DNA from: Clostridium sp.
GTDB lineage: Bacteria; Bacillota; Clostridia; Clostridiales; Clostridiaceae
Direction of reading: 5' to 3'
DNA length: 45,067 nt
Assembly (NCBI GenBank): GCA_031292145.1
Contig: JARLHR010000182.1
Location: forward strand, 1-45,067
Shown here: one piece after another, positions 1-9,653 of the stretch
Numbering within the stretch: the first letter of the stretch is position 1
Layout of the letters: each line of letters opens with the position of its first letter
Notes under the pieces: generated by a model
The model's database searches: none
The model's input: the letters and a program-made list of their open reading frames with translations, nothing else
What the model was told of the DNA's origin: nothing
Translations under genes and position numbers: made by a program

Positions 1-18
1 AGAGCTTATCCCTAAATA
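1..18 (+). repeat. IS left terminal inverted repeat
   Basis: Eighteen bases identical to the reverse complement of 903-920. Pairing stops at the next base (G on the left, A on the right). Confidence 0.93.
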
Positions 19-68
19 GTTTTACGTATCATCCGATAATTAAGAAAAAGACATAAAGGGTGATACAA

Positions 69-557
69 ATGATACAAAAGCAATCATGGGAAATAACTGA
101 TGAGTTTTGGGAAGAAGTAAAAGATCTAATACCGGAAAAATACAGAGATCCGAACAAAGAATATAAACGAGCTGCTGGTGGCGGAAGAAAGCCAATAGAT
201 TCAAGAAAAATATTAGAAGCAATTTTTTTTATACTTCGAACAGGTATACAGTGGAAAGCACTACCAAAAGAAAAATTTGGAGCATCTAGTTCAATCCATA
301 GATATTTTATAGCATGGTGTAATGCTGGAGTGTTCGAAAATATGTGGAAACTAGGTCTTGAGCGATATAATGAAATCCAAGGTATTGATTGGGAGTGGCT
401 TAGTATAGATGGAAGTATGAATAAAGCTCCTCTTGCAAAAGAATCTGTTGGTGCAAATCCAACAGATCGGGGGAAAAAATGGGAGCAAAAAGCACATCCT
501 CGTAGACGGCAGAGGAGTACCGTTATCAGTAGTGGTAACAGGAGCAAATCGTCATGA
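69..557 (+). CDS. IS5-family transposase, N-terminal frame (OrfA)
   Basis: Codes for the N-terminal part of a DDE transposase. The ATG at 69 follows AAAGGGTGAT (55-64); an in-frame GTG at 60 is possible but sits inside that ribosome binding site. The frame has the helix-turn-helix-like start and the first catalytic Asp in SIDGS (about codon 115). Family homology ends at DRGK, on the homopolymer run G5A6 (469-479); the remaining codons to 557 are out of frame and look random. Moving one base forward there (net +1) gives DRGKNGSKKH, the expected family sequence, and continues into the second frame. This may be programmed frameshifting, transcriptional slippage on G5A6, or a simple one-base insertion that killed the gene; the sequence alone cannot decide. 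Confidence 0.85.
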   Translation: MIQKQSWEITDEFWEEVKDLIPEKYRDPNKEYKRAAGGGRKPIDSRKILEAIFFILRTGIQWKALPKEKFGASSSIHRYFIAWCNAGVFENMWKLGLERYNEIQGIDWEWLSIDGSMNKAPLAKESVGANPTDRGKKWEQKAHPRRRQRSTVISSGNRSKSS

Positions 558-909
558 TGTATCGCAACTGAAAGAAGTACTAAACTCTATAGTTACAGAT
601 CGTCCAGAACCTACAGCTAAAAACCCTCAAAACCTTTGTGCCGATAAAGGATATACTGGCGAGCCTGCCTTAGAAATCATAGTTCTTAGAGGCTATATTC
701 CTCATGTAGTTTCCCGAGGACAAGAAAAAAAGAATATAGAGAACAATCCAAACTACAAGGCTCGTCGTTGGGTGGTAGAAGTGACTCATTCATGGATGAA
801 TCGCTTTAGAAAATTGCTTGTCCGATTTGAAAAAACAGATGCTTCCTATTTGGGGCTTATTAAGCTTGCATGTGCTTTTATTGCTTTTAGAAAAATAGAA
901 ATTATTTAG
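433..909 (+). CDS. IS5-family transposase, C-terminal frame (OrfB)
   Basis: Second transposase frame, +1 relative to OrfA, overlapping it by about 125 bases. The listed start is a TTG at 433 without a clear ribosome binding site, so it is probably read as a fusion with OrfA rather than alone. It has the second catalytic Asp in GANRHD and the terminal catalytic Glu in RRWVVEVTHSWMNRFRK. Most family members have Arg right after this Glu (ERTHSW); here it is Val, a possible sign of decay. The stop TAG at 907-909 lies inside the right terminal repeat. Confidence 0.85.
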   Translation: MQKNLLVQIQQIGGKNGSKKHILVDGRGVPLSVVVTGANRHDVSQLKEVLNSIVTDRPEPTAKNPQNLCADKGYTGEPALEIIVLRGYIPHVVSRGQEKKNIENNPNYKARRWVVEVTHSWMNRFRKLLVRFEKTDASYLGLIKLACAFIAFRKIEII

Positions 910-920
910 GGATAAGCTCT
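903..920 (-). repeat. IS right terminal inverted repeat
   Basis: Perfect 18-bp inverse copy of positions 1-18. It contains the stop codon of the transposase second frame. Confidence 0.93.
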
Positions 921-979
921 AAATATAAATTCACATAAAAAGCGAAATGTAAAATATTAATAAAACTATAAATAATCTG

Positions 980-1006
980 TAAAGATATCTAATTTTAAAC
1001 CGATTA
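980..1006 (+). promoter_or_regulatory. Sigma-D (sigma-28)-type promoter of chemoreceptor 1
   Basis: TAAAGATA (980-987) and ACCGATTA (999-1006) match the motility sigma factor pattern TAAA-N15-GCCGATAA, with exactly 15 bases between TAAA and the -10 element. A start near 1013 would give a leader of about 100 bases. A similar element sits at the same distance before the paralogous receptor gene at 9654, which supports both. Confidence 0.7.
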
Positions 1007-1115
1007 ATATAATATAATGTCAAAATAAGTTGAAAATAAATCGGAACAAGTGAAATACAAATAAGTGAATTGTTGAAACAAATAAAAAATATATTATATG
1101 AAAAGGGAGATAGGA

Positions 1116-3119
1116 ATGAAACTGAAAAAATTTAATTTAAAAAACAGCATTAGAAGTAAATTGATTCTTAGTTTGGTAGCAGTTTGTATAATTCCATTAA
1201 TTATACTGGGGTTTGGGTCGTATAATCAATCAAAATCAATACTTAATAATAAGTTAACTCTTACAAGCACACAAACACTGGATGAGATAAATAATGGGTT
1301 AAATGATTACTTTCAGCGATTTTCAGATACAGTTTCTATGACTACAAAGAACCCGGCAGTTGTAAATATTGATACAGATAATAATACTGAAGTCATAATG
1401 GAGATAATGAAGGGGATAAAAGAAAGTGATAAAGATATTTTAGGTATTTATTACGGAACTGCCTCTGGAAAGTTTTCTATATATCCTGTGGCAAAAATGC
1501 CTGATGGATATGATGCAACTACAAGATCATGGTATAAGCAAGCTTTAGAACATAAAGGGCAAGTTATAATAACACCTCCATATAAGGATGCTGCAACTGG
1601 AAATAATGTAGTCACAATTGCACAAGCAGTAGAAAAGAATGGGCAAATAGTTGGGGTTATAGGGCTTGATTGTGCATTAACGACTATTGGAGAGAGAATA
1701 GCTGAAAAGAAAATAGGCAATAATGGTTATGTATTTATTTCTGATGTATCTGGAAATGTTTTAGCTCATCCTAATAAGGATATTGTTAATACAGATGCAG
1801 CAGCTAAGTTAAATATTTGGGATAAAGTAAAATCAGAAAAAAGTGGATTTGTTAGTTATGAATTTAATGGTGCAAAAAAGTTTGGGGTGTATGAAACAAA
1901 TGAATTAACTGGTTGGAAGTTAGTTGCTACGCTAGATGAAAGCGAACTGTCTAATGATACGCAATCTATATTACAAACAACCTTATTAATAATAGCAGTA
2001 ATGACATTAATTTCAATAGTTATGGCATTTGGATTAAGTAAGGGAATAGCTAAAAATATTAGTAAACTAAAAGAAGTGTTTGGAAAGGCTTCAAATGGAG
2101 ATTTAACAGTATCAATAGTGCCAACAACTAAAGATGAATTTAGAGATTTGGCTAATTCGTTTAATTATATGATAGAAAATATATCAGAACTTATGAATAG
2201 TGCTAAAAAATCATCTAAAGAAGTGCTTGAAACTTCATCAAATCTTGCAAGCATGTCTGAGGAAGTAACTGCATCTATAGCGGAAGTGGCAAAGGCAATA
2301 GAAGAGGTTTCAGAAGGGGCAACAAATCAAGCACAAAACGCTCAAAAAGGTGCCTCAGAAATGAATGATTTATCAGACAAATTAGATAAAATCAGTGTAA
2401 ACTCTAGTGAAATGGATAAACTCTCAATAGGTGCTAAGGAATTAAGTTCTAAAGGGTTATCAATGATAGATACTTTAATGGAAAAATCAAATAAAGCTAA
2501 ATTAGCAACTAATGAAGTTAATGATATAGTTCGAGATATGAATCAAAATACTAAAAAAATAAATGCTATATCTGAAACAATTTCTGAAATAACAGAACAA
2601 ACTAGTCTATTGTCATTAAATGCAAGTATAGAATCAGCACGTGCAGGCGAAGCAGGTAAAGGATTTGCTGTAGTGGCAGAAGAAATAAGGAAGCTTGCAG
2701 AAGAGTCTCAACAATCTACAGCAGAGATAAAGGCTATTATAGCAAGTATACAAGAAAAATCAGATACAGCAGTAGATGCTATTAAATCTGCTGAAGGTGT
2801 GGTAAACGAACAAGATTTAGCTGTAGGGGAGACTAAAGAAATATTTAGTGAAATTCTTAAATCAATTGTAGTAATGATTGATAAGGTCGAGGAAATAAAA
2901 TTATCTATTGTTGATATTAACCTAAAAAAACAAAGTGTAGTATCGGAAATTCAAGACATTTCAGCTATATCACAAGAAACAGCTTCAGCATCAGAGGAAG
3001 TTACTGCATCAACTGAAGAAATAACTGCTGTTATGGATAAATTTACAAAGTATGCAGATGATCTTCAATTATTGGCTGAAAAATTAGAATCAGAAATAGA
3101 AAAATTTAAAGTTAATTAA
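1116..3119 (+). CDS. Methyl-accepting chemotaxis protein, dCache type (receptor 1)
   Basis: Transmembrane chemoreceptor of 667 residues feeding CheA/CheW. The ATG at 1116 is chosen because GGGAGA (1105-1110) lies just before it; the ATG at 1098 has no ribosome binding site. Layout: TM1 at about 15-37, extracellular double-Cache domain 38-285, TM2 287-308, HAMP 309-361, then the cytoplasmic signalling coiled coil with the conserved hairpin tip [20 protein letters not shown] near residue 495. The sensor has Y-x4-R-x-W-Y ([10 protein letters not shown]), then PYKD and GLD, which matches the amino-acid-binding signature of dCache_1 sensors; an amino acid ligand is therefore likely. There is no C-terminal NWETF-type pentapeptide. 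It is a close paralogue of the gene at 9654. Confidence 0.95.
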   Translation: MKLKKFNLKNSIRSKLILSLVAVCIIPLIILGFGSYNQSKSILNNKLTLTSTQTLDEINNGLNDYFQRFSDTVSMTTKNPAVVNIDTDNNTEVIMEIMKGIKESDKDILGIYYGTASGKFSIYPVAKMPDGYDATTRSWYKQALEHKGQVIITPPYKDAATGNNVVTIAQAVEKNGQIVGVIGLDCALTTIGERIAEKKIGNNGYVFISDVSGNVLAHPNKDIVNTDAAAKLNIWDKVKSEKSGFVSYEFNGAKKFGVYETNELTGWKLVATLDESELSNDTQSILQTTLLIIAVMTLISIVMAFGLSKGIAKNISKLKEVFGKASNGDLTVSIVPTTKDEFRDLANSFNYMIENISELMNSAKKSSKEVLETSSNLASMSEEVTASIAEVAKAIEEVSEGATNQAQNAQKGASEMNDLSDKLDKISVNSSEMDKLSIGAKELSSKGLSMIDTLMEKSNKAKLATNEVNDIVRDMNQNTKKINAISETISEITEQTSLLSLNASIESARAGEAGKGFAVVAEEIRKLAEESQQSTAEIKAIIASIQEKSDTAVDAIKSAEGVVNEQDLAVGETKEIFSEILKSIVVMIDKVEEIKLSIVDINLKKQSVVSEIQDISAISQETASASEEVTASTEEITAVMDKFTKYADDLQLLAEKLESEIEKFKVN

Positions 3120-3126
3120 TGTATTA

Positions 3127-3182
3127 AGGCACATTAAAAAGATAATAGACTAGAATACTGGTCTATTATTTTTACTGTGCCT
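3127..3182. repeat. Family A palindromic repeat, short copy (A1)
   Basis: Left arm AGGCACATTAAAAAGATAAT and right arm ending TTTTTACTGTGCCT pair over about 22 bp around a 10-base loop. It starts 7 bases after the stop of chemoreceptor 1 and may serve as its terminator. The rest of the gap to glgP (3183-3441) is AT-rich; no convincing promoter was found there. Confidence 0.85.
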
Positions 3183-3441
3183 AATATCATGTTAATTTAA
3201 AAATTTTATATAAACAGGATTTGGTATATACTCAGATACATTTAAGTCCTAAAATTTACCAAAGGATTAATTTAATTAATAATCTAAAAAAAATTATATA
3301 AATTAAAAATTGATATGATAAATATACAAAATACTAAAAAAATGTACAAATAATTTATAAACAAATTGATATAATAAGGCTAAATTAAAGTTGCAACGCA
3401 TGGAAATATAAATAAATATAAGTGTAAGGTGGGAAAATTAT

Positions 3442-5700
3442 ATGGTAGAAAAAAATTTAAATGAGATTTTAGAGAAAAATTTTGAGACAGAAATTAGTAA
3501 AGCTAGTAACGAAGAAATTTATTTAGCATTGTTAGACCTAACAAAAGGAGCAGCTAAGAAAAGAGGAACAAATAAGGGGAAAAGGAAGTTATATTATATT
3601 TCTGCTGAATTCCTAATTGGTAAATTACTATCTAATAACTTAATTAATTTAGGGCTTTATGAAGACGTTAAAAAAGTTTTATCTGAAAATGGAAAGGATT
3701 TAACTGAAGTTGAGGAGATTGAATTAGAACCATCATTAGGAAATGGAGGCCTTGGAAGATTAGCGGCTTGTTTCTTAGATTCAATTGCAACTTTGGGGTT
3801 AAATGGAGATGGTGTTGGATTAAATTATCATTTTGGCTTATTTAAGCAAGCGTTTGCAGAACGTAAACAAAAGGCACTTAAAAATCCATGGTTGACAAAG
3901 GAAAGCTGGTTAACTAGATCTGATATAAAATTTGAAGTTCCATTTGCAGGATTTACAGCTACTTCAACTCTTTATGATATTGATGTAACTGGATATGATC
4001 AAGCTTCAAATAAACTTCGATTATTTGATATTGATACAATAGATGAAACTCTAGTTAAAGATGGAATTAATTTTGATAAAGAAGATATTAAGAAGAATTT
4101 AACATTATTCTTATATCCAGATGATAGCGATGAAGCTGGACATTTATTAAGAATATATCAACAATATTTTATGGTAAGTAATGCAGCTCAATTAATATTG
4201 CTTGAAGCAGAAGAAAATGGATATGATCTTCATAAATTACATGAACATGCTGTAGTTCAAATAAATGATACACATCCATCAATGGTTATTCCTGAATTGA
4301 TAAGACTACTTGGAGAAAAGGGAATAGCAATGTCAGAAGCTATTGAAATAGTTTCAAAGACTTGTGCCTATACTAATCATACAATATTAGCGGAAGCTTT
4401 AGAAAAATGGCCAATAGCTTACTTGCAAAAAGTTGTACCACACTTGTTACCAATTATCAGAGAATTAGATAATCAAGTTAAGATTAAATTCAACGATAAA
4501 AAAGTGGCTATTATAGATGAAGATAAGAGAGTACACATGGCTCATATGGATATTCACTATGGATACAGCGTAAATGGAGTTGCTGCTTTACATACTGAAA
4601 TTTTAAAAGATGAAGAATTAAAGCCATTCTATGATATATATCCAGAAAAATTCAATAATAAGACTAATGGTATAACTTTCAGAAGATGGTTAATTCATTG
4701 TAATAACAAGTTAGCTAACTATATTTCTGAACTTATTGGGGATGGCTACAAGAAGGATGCTGCTAAATTAGAAAAATTAGTTAAGTTTATAGATGATAAA
4801 GCAGTGCTAAATAAACTTGGAAAAATTAAGAAAGAAAATAAGATCGAATTAAAGAAATACCTAAAAGAAACTCAAGGTATAGAAATTGATGAAAATTCTA
4901 TTTTTGATATCCAAATTAAGAGACTTCACGAATATAAGAGACAACAAATGAATGTACTTTATATCATCCATAAATATTTAGATATAAAGAATGGTAATAA
5001 GCCGACTACTCCAATAACTATGATATTCGGAGCTAAAGCTGCACCAGCTTATATAATTGCACAAGATATAATTCATACTATACTTTGCTTACAAGAAATC
5101 ATTAATAATGATCCAGAAGTTAATAAGTACTTAAAAGTTGTTATGGTTGAAAACTATAATGTAACTAAGGCATCTAAATTAATACCTGCTTGTGATGTAT
5201 CAGAACAAATTTCTCTTGCATCTAAGGAAGCATCTGGTACTGGAAATATGAAATTTATGTTAAATGGTGCTTTGACTTTAGGAACTGAAGATGGAGCAAA
5301 TGTTGAAATACATGAATTAGTTGGTGATGATAATATTTATATCTTTGGAGAATCTTCTGAAGCTGTTATTGAACACTATAAGAAAGCAGATTATGTTGCT
5401 GAGAAGTATTATGAAAAACCAGCAATTAAAGAATTAGTTGACTTTATAATTAGTGATGAAATGATAGAAGTTGGAGACGAAGAAAATCTTACAAGACTTC
5501 ACAAAGAATTAATTAATAAGGATTGGTTTATGACTTTACTTGATATTGAAGATTACATCAAAACTAAAGACTGTGTATTTAAGGATTACGAAGACAGAGA
5601 AACTTGGAATAAGAAAGTATTGGTAAATATCGGTAAAGCAGGCTTCTTCTCTTCAGACCGTACAATTGCTCAATATAATCAAGAAATTTGGAAATTATAA
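3442..5700 (+). CDS. glgP: Glycogen/maltodextrin phosphorylase
   Basis: PLP enzyme that releases glucose-1-phosphate from alpha-1,4-glucans (glycogen or granulose). The 752-residue protein is shorter than the usual 790-830, the reduction being mainly at the N-terminus, as in other clostridial forms. Landmarks: [19 protein letters not shown] near residue 96, [14 protein letters not shown] in the middle, KRLHEYKRQ, and the PLP site [20 protein letters not shown] with the Schiff-base Lys at about residue 604. The ATG at 3442 follows AAGGTGGG (3425-3432). The gene stands alone between two chemotaxis/regulator units, with no glgBCAD neighbours in the window, so it is probably its own transcript. 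Confidence 0.96.
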   Translation: MVEKNLNEILEKNFETEISKASNEEIYLALLDLTKGAAKKRGTNKGKRKLYYISAEFLIGKLLSNNLINLGLYEDVKKVLSENGKDLTEVEEIELEPSLGNGGLGRLAACFLDSIATLGLNGDGVGLNYHFGLFKQAFAERKQKALKNPWLTKESWLTRSDIKFEVPFAGFTATSTLYDIDVTGYDQASNKLRLFDIDTIDETLVKDGINFDKEDIKKNLTLFLYPDDSDEAGHLLRIYQQYFMVSNAAQLILLEAEENGYDLHKLHEHAVVQINDTHPSMVIPELIRLLGEKGIAMSEAIEIVSKTCAYTNHTILAEALEKWPIAYLQKVVPHLLPIIRELDNQVKIKFNDKKVAIIDEDKRVHMAHMDIHYGYSVNGVAALHTEILKDEELKPFYDIYPEKFNNKTNGITFRRWLIHCNNKLANYISELIGDGYKKDAAKLEKLVKFIDDKAVLNKLGKIKKENKIELKKYLKETQGIEIDENSIFDIQIKRLHEYKRQQMNVLYIIHKYLDIKNGNKPTTPITMIFGAKAAPAYIIAQDIIHTILCLQEIINNDPEVNKYLKVVMVENYNVTKASKLIPACDVSEQISLASKEASGTGNMKFMLNGALTLGTEDGANVEIHELVGDDNIYIFGESSEAVIEHYKKADYVAEKYYEKPAIKELVDFIISDEMIEVGDEENLTRLHKELINKDWFMTLLDIEDYIKTKDCVFKDYEDRETWNKKVLVNIGKAGFFSSDRTIAQYNQEIWKL

Positions 5701-5784
5701 TTTGAAAATTTACATTGTATAAGAAATGATATCAATTATATACGATTTATAATTGGAGTAACTAAGAAAATTAACAAAATTTAA

Positions 5785-5995
5785 GTGAATTGCTACAGTA
5801 GAAATAAGTAACATATTGTGTGGAGTGTTTCGTTGGAATTTTATGGTGATGATTCTTGGCAAAAAGTTGTTCCAAAATGCTTGTTCAATGCTTGTCGTTG
5901 AGACAAGCATTTTGGGTACAACTTCTTGTCGTAGAATCATCCATCAAAATTCCCGGAAACCGTAACGCAATATGTTACTTATTTCGGTGAATCAC
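5785..5995. repeat. Family B long hairpin element (B1)
   Basis: Fills most of the 320-base gap after glgP. The outer arms GAAATAAGTAACATATTG (5801-5818) and CAATATGTTACTTATTTC (5968-5985) are complementary. Further in, GATGATTCT pairs with AGAATCATC, and the centre is another hairpin: CCAAAATGCTTG (5872-5883) with CAAGCATTTTGG. The arms match those of B2 at 18478-18622, but the central hairpin is missing there. An ORF on the minus strand across it (5710-5940) is an accident of the palindrome. Confidence 0.8.
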
Positions 5996-6020
5996 CACAT
6001 AAGTCAAGGTTAAATTTGTT

Positions 6021-6692
6021 TTAGCCAAAGTTATTGTTTCGATATTCAGAAGGAGAAACTCCAGTAAAGGATTTAAAAACCTTATGAAAATGACTTTGAT
6101 CATGAAAGCCTAAAATTAAACTTATTTCTAAAATACTGCTAGTAGTAGTTACAAGCAACACTTTAGCCCTGTCTATTCTTATTTTTTTTGCATATTTCAT
6201 AATGGTTATGCCCATATGCTTTTTAAAGCAATCAGATATGTACCCTTCAGATAAATTTAAATCCGTAGCTAATTTTTTTAAGGAAATTTGACTTTCTATA
6301 TTGAGATGTAAGTGTTTTAAAATTCGATTTATAACAAAATTATCTTTTACTTCAACATCATTAATAAGTAAGTTAATATAAGTATCGATCATTTTTATTT
6401 CAAGTTCTTGAAGTTCTCTTAGAGTATTAAGTGCGGGAATTAAAGTATAAAATTTATTATATATAGGATGAAGATATCTTGTTAAAATACCATTTGCGAC
6501 TATTTCACGAGTATACATTGCATTCCAAATAATCAAATCATTTCTTTTATCTTCGATTGATATTTCTTCAGATATTTCTTCAGAGTGCTTTTTTATAACT
6601 ATTTCTAATATTTGTGGCTTAGCTCTAAGTTTAATTAAAAAAGATATATCATTGTTGAAAATGTTCATATCTGATGTGAAAGAATTATCCAA
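6021..6692 (-). CDS. AraC-family transcriptional regulator
   Basis: A 223-residue DNA-binding regulator. The TTG start at 6692 is preceded at 8 bases by GGGAGG (minus strand, 6706-6701), which decides the start. The N-terminal 115 residues match no sensor fold that I recognise; the C-terminal 100 residues carry the double AraC helix-turn-helix: LKKLATDLNLSEGYISDCFK (first) and ILEISLILGFHDQSHFHKVF followed by TGVSPSEYR (second). It is divergent from the ABC exporter genes at 6870-9484, so it most probably controls them or itself; that is inference from orientation and from the direct repeats between them. Confidence 0.9.
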   Translation of the reverse strand: MDNSFTSDMNIFNNDISFLIKLRAKPQILEIVIKKHSEEISEEISIEDKRNDLIIWNAMYTREIVANGILTRYLHPIYNKFYTLIPALNTLRELQELEIKMIDTYINLLINDVEVKDNFVINRILKHLHLNIESQISLKKLATDLNLSEGYISDCFKKHMGITIMKYAKKIRIDRAKVLLVTTTSSILEISLILGFHDQSHFHKVFKSFTGVSPSEYRNNNFG

Positions 6693-6735
6693 AGTATTTT
6701 CCTCCCTATTAAATGATTTATCTTAATATTTGTAT

Positions 6736-6770
6736 TAAGTATATACATATTATATTAAATATATACAAGT
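6736..6770. promoter_or_regulatory. Candidate AraC-type operator: two direct repeats 20 bp apart
   Basis: AAGTATATACAT and AAATATATACAA place TATATAC at 6740-6746 and 6760-6766, exactly two helical turns apart on the same strand. This spacing is typical of AraC-family half sites. The pair lies between the divergent regulator and exporter operon. Confidence 0.4.
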
Positions 6771-6784
6771 AAAATCAAGTCTAT

Positions 6785-6812
6785 TTGATATAATTACCGT
6801 TAGAGGTATAAA
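6785..6812 (+). promoter_or_regulatory. Putative sigma-A promoter of ABC-2 exporter operon
   Basis: TTGATA (6785-6790), 16-base spacer and TATAAA (6807-6812), about 57 bases before the first start codon. Confidence 0.5.
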
Positions 6813-6869
6813 TGTGCATTATTTGTACAAGAGTGGAATTATAATATCTAAAAGGAAAAGGTGAGCAGC

Positions 6870-7865
6870 ATGATAGAAGTAAAAAGCTTAAAGAAAGAAT
6901 TTAAAATGAATAAAAAATATCCTGGCTTTAAGGGCGCACTAAAATCATTTTTTTCAAGAGAATATATAACTAAAACTGCAGTTGATGACATAAGTTTTAC
7001 AATTAATGATGGAGAAATAGTTGGTTATATAGGTGCAAATGGAGCAGGAAAATCTACTACTATTAAAATGATGACAGGCATCCTTACACCATCCAGTGGG
7101 AAAGTTTTAGTAAATGGAAAAGCTCCATATGAAGATAGGCAGGAAAATGCTAAAAATATAGGAGTTGTATTTGGACAAAAGACTCAACTTTGGTGGGATC
7201 TGCCTTTATCAGAGACTTTTTCACTATTAAAAGATATTTATGAAGTAAATGAAAAAGACTTTCAAGAAAGAATGAATTTTTTAAATGAAGTGTTAGAGCT
7301 TGAACCTTTTATGTTAAGTCCAGTTAGAACTTTATCATTAGGGCAAAGGATGAGAGCAGATCTTGCAGCAGCATTTATTCATAATCCAAATGTAATATAT
7401 TTAGATGAACCAACTATTGGGCTAGATGTAGTTGTTAAGGATAATGTTAGAAAAGCAATTAAGAAAATAAATGAAGATTATGGTACAACAATTATTTTAA
7501 CAACTCATGATTTGAATGACATAGAAGAACTATGTAGTCGTATAATAATAATTGATTCTGGAAAGTTGATTTATGATGGCGGATTAAAGGAAATAAAAGA
7601 GCTATATGGTTATATTACTAATATAGAAGTGCAAATGAAGCAAAAAGTTAATTTAGATAAAGTTAAATTCATTAAGGAATTAGATAGGGAAAATATAAAA
7701 CTTAGTTCAGAAGAAAATAAGCTTACTATAACATTTAATAAAAATAATGTATCTGCTACAGATATAATAAGCAGATTAATGGCCAAATTTGAGATTGTTG
7801 ATTTTTCAGTGAATGAGACAAGTGTTGAGGAAATAGTTAAAAAAATATATAGAAATGAGGTGTAG
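6870..7865 (+). CDS. ABC-2 transporter, ATP-binding subunit
   Basis: 331-residue ATPase of an ABC-2 type exporter (COG4586-like: nucleotide-binding domain plus a C-terminal extension of about 90 residues). Walker A GANGAGKST at about 55, signature LSLGQRMRADL at about 155, Walker B VIYLDEPTIGLD at about 177, switch His in TTHDLND. The ATG at 6870 follows AAGGTGAG; a GTG at 6861 is in frame but overlaps that site. It is followed after 3 bases by the first permease gene and then a second, giving the three-gene order ATPase-permease-permease known for uncharacterised COG4586-COG4587-COG3694 systems. The substrate is unknown. Confidence 0.93.
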   Translation: MIEVKSLKKEFKMNKKYPGFKGALKSFFSREYITKTAVDDISFTINDGEIVGYIGANGAGKSTTIKMMTGILTPSSGKVLVNGKAPYEDRQENAKNIGVVFGQKTQLWWDLPLSETFSLLKDIYEVNEKDFQERMNFLNEVLELEPFMLSPVRTLSLGQRMRADLAAAFIHNPNVIYLDEPTIGLDVVVKDNVRKAIKKINEDYGTTIILTTHDLNDIEELCSRIIIIDSGKLIYDGGLKEIKELYGYITNIEVQMKQKVNLDKVKFIKELDRENIKLSSEENKLTITFNKNNVSATDIISRLMAKFEIVDFSVNETSVEEIVKKIYRNEV

Positions 7866-7868
7866 GTA

Positions 7869-8687
7869 ATGAAAAAAGGTAAGAAGCTAAAAACGTATCT
7901 ACCCTTTGCAATGAATGTTTTTCAAAGAAAATTATCGTATAGGGCTGATGCAGTTATCTTTATATTAGGCCAAGCCATAATGCTTGCAGTTACTTATTAT
8001 TTATGGAAGGCAGTATATGGAAGCTCAACAAGTGGTATAATAAATGGATTTTCTTTAAATGAAATGATTATATATATATTAATATCATTTATTACATCAG
8101 TAATTATATCAGCGGATATATTAAGCGATATGTACAGAGAAGTTAAAGATGGTTCAATTGCAATTAACTTAATTAGACCAATCAGCTATGAGAAAAGAAT
8201 GATATTCCAAGGGATTGGAAATGTTATGTATAATTTTGTGGTTATTTTTGTAGTTTCATTCATAATTATAACAATTATATATTACAGATATTTTGGAAGC
8301 TTAAATTTATTTAATATTATAGTTTATTTTGTAAGCACCATATTGGGAATATTAATAAATTTATATTATAGATATGCTTTTGGATTACTCTCATTTAAGA
8401 TAACTAACATGTGGGGATTGTCCCAAATGATGGGTGCTGTATCAGAATTACTATCAGGAGCTTTGATACCAATAGTATTCTTTCCTAAAGTAATACAATG
8501 GATGTTTAATTTTTTACCATTTAGTTCAATGATATATACTCCTACTATGATTTATTTAGGTAAATTAACAGGAGTTGAGCTGATAAAGGCAATAGGAATT
8601 CAAGTCATATGGTTGGGTATAATAATGGCAATTGCACGAGTTATGTGGAGTAATTTAATTAAAAAGATTACTATTTTAGGGGGGTAG
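7869..8687 (+). CDS. ABC-2 transporter permease subunit (COG4587-like)
   Basis: 272-residue integral membrane protein with six predicted hydrophobic spans (starting near residues 28, 62, 110, 145, 190 and 240). It begins 3 bases after the ATPase stop, with GAGGTGTAGG as the ribosome binding site, so the two are translationally coupled. The N-terminal pattern of YRADAVIFILGQ followed by a short span, and the segment MYREVKDGSIAINLIRPISY, are typical of the paired permeases of these ABC-2 exporters. It probably forms the membrane channel as a heterodimer with the next gene product. Confidence 0.88.
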   Translation: MKKGKKLKTYLPFAMNVFQRKLSYRADAVIFILGQAIMLAVTYYLWKAVYGSSTSGIINGFSLNEMIIYILISFITSVIISADILSDMYREVKDGSIAINLIRPISYEKRMIFQGIGNVMYNFVVIFVVSFIIITIIYYRYFGSLNLFNIIVYFVSTILGILINLYYRYAFGLLSFKITNMWGLSQMMGAVSELLSGALIPIVFFPKVIQWMFNFLPFSSMIYTPTMIYLGKLTGVELIKAIGIQVIWLGIIMAIARVMWSNLIKKITILGG

Positions 8688-8692
8688 TAGAA

Positions 8693-9484
8693 GTGAAGAG
8701 ATATTTAATTTTATACAATAAATTTTTACAGCAGTATATAAAATCATTAATTGAATATAGAGCGGATTTTATTTTAGGATTAATTGCATTTATTTTAGTT
8801 CAAGGTACTAACGTAATATTTGTTAGATTAATTTTTAATTCAATTCCTAGTTTAAGCGGATGGAGTTTTTACGAAATATTATTTATATATGGATTTGCAC
8901 AAATACCTAGAGGAATTGATCACATATTTACAGATAATTTATGGATGTTAAGTGGAAGTATAATAGTTAATGGAAATTTTGATAGATATTTAATACGACC
9001 ATTAAATCCGCTATTTGGAATTATAGCAGAAAGATTTCAGCCAGATGGTTTTGGAGAATTAATAATAGGAATTATTTTACTGACAATGTCTTATAGTAAA
9101 TTAAATATAACTTTTACGTTTGGTAAAATACTATTATTCTTATTTGCAATCATATGTGGAAGTTTTATATATACAGCAATAAAACTTGCAGTAGCATCTA
9201 TAGCATTTTGGATTAAATTTGCACAGTCATATTTATTTATGACATATCAACTAAGTAATTTTGCAAAATATCCAATGGGGATTTATTCAAATACAATAAA
9301 AGGAGTATTAACATTTATAATTCCATTTGCATTCACAGGATATTATCCGGGTGCATACTTTTTAGGTAAGGAAAATTTATTTGAAGGAATAATATTGACA
9401 TTTTTAGTAGCTATTATTGGAATTTGTATTGCATACATGATATGGATTAAAGGAATAAGTAGATATGAAAGTTCTGGGAGTTAG
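8693..9484 (+). CDS. ABC-2 transporter permease subunit (COG3694-like)
   Basis: 263-residue membrane protein with about six hydrophobic spans, distantly similar to the preceding permease: both have an early EYRADF/YRADA motif and a D-G-x-I/N-G-N-F-D-R-Y-L-I-R-P or G-S-I-A-I-N-L-I-R-P segment. The GTG start at 8693 lies 5 bases after the upstream stop, behind a GGGGGG run (8679-8684). It is the last gene of the exporter operon; no clear terminator follows before the chemoreceptor promoter. Confidence 0.88.
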   Translation: MKRYLILYNKFLQQYIKSLIEYRADFILGLIAFILVQGTNVIFVRLIFNSIPSLSGWSFYEILFIYGFAQIPRGIDHIFTDNLWMLSGSIIVNGNFDRYLIRPLNPLFGIIAERFQPDGFGELIIGIILLTMSYSKLNITFTFGKILLFLFAIICGSFIYTAIKLAVASIAFWIKFAQSYLFMTYQLSNFAKYPMGIYSNTIKGVLTFIIPFAFTGYYPGAYFLGKENLFEGIILTFLVAIIGICIAYMIWIKGISRYESSGS

Positions 9485-9535
9485 TAATTAAAAGATTATT
9501 ATATTTAAAAATGTCGAAATATAGTATTAATATGG

Positions 9536-9562
9536 TGAAGAAATATAATCCTAATCCGATAA
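9536..9562 (+). promoter_or_regulatory. Sigma-D-type promoter of chemoreceptor 2
   Basis: TGAAGAAA (9536-9543) and TCCGATAA (9555-9562), with 15 bases between TGAA and the -10 element. The -10 matches GCCGATAA at 7 of 8 bases; the -35 has one change in TAAA. The expected leader is about 85 bases, close to that of receptor 1. Confidence 0.65.
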
Positions 9563-9653
9563 TAAAATAGATAGCTAATTAAAAATTTAAAGCTGATATG
9601 AAGTTATTTCTAATTAGACTATAAATTATGTTATTAAGGAAAAGGGGATTAGG

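Larger units (their letters stand above)
1..920 (+). mobile_element. IS5-family insertion sequence, complete
   Basis: The element is bounded by perfect 18-bp inverted repeats: AGAGCTTATCCCTAAATA at 1-18 and its complement at 903-920. It carries one transposase split over two overlapping frames. Its size (920 bp), DDE motifs and two-frame layout fit the IS427-like group of the IS5 family. The window starts on the first base of the element, so the left flank and any target-site duplication cannot be examined; the right flank begins AAATATAAAT. It ends only 60 bp before the sigma-D-like promoter of the next chemoreceptor gene. Confidence 0.93.

Noticed and set aside
29-547. 172-residue open frame on the minus strand
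   Set aside because: It lies opposite the transposase, whose DDE motifs are clear, and has no ribosome binding site.
5710-5940. 76-residue open frame on the minus strand
   Set aside because: It lies inside the family B hairpin and is produced by the palindrome.
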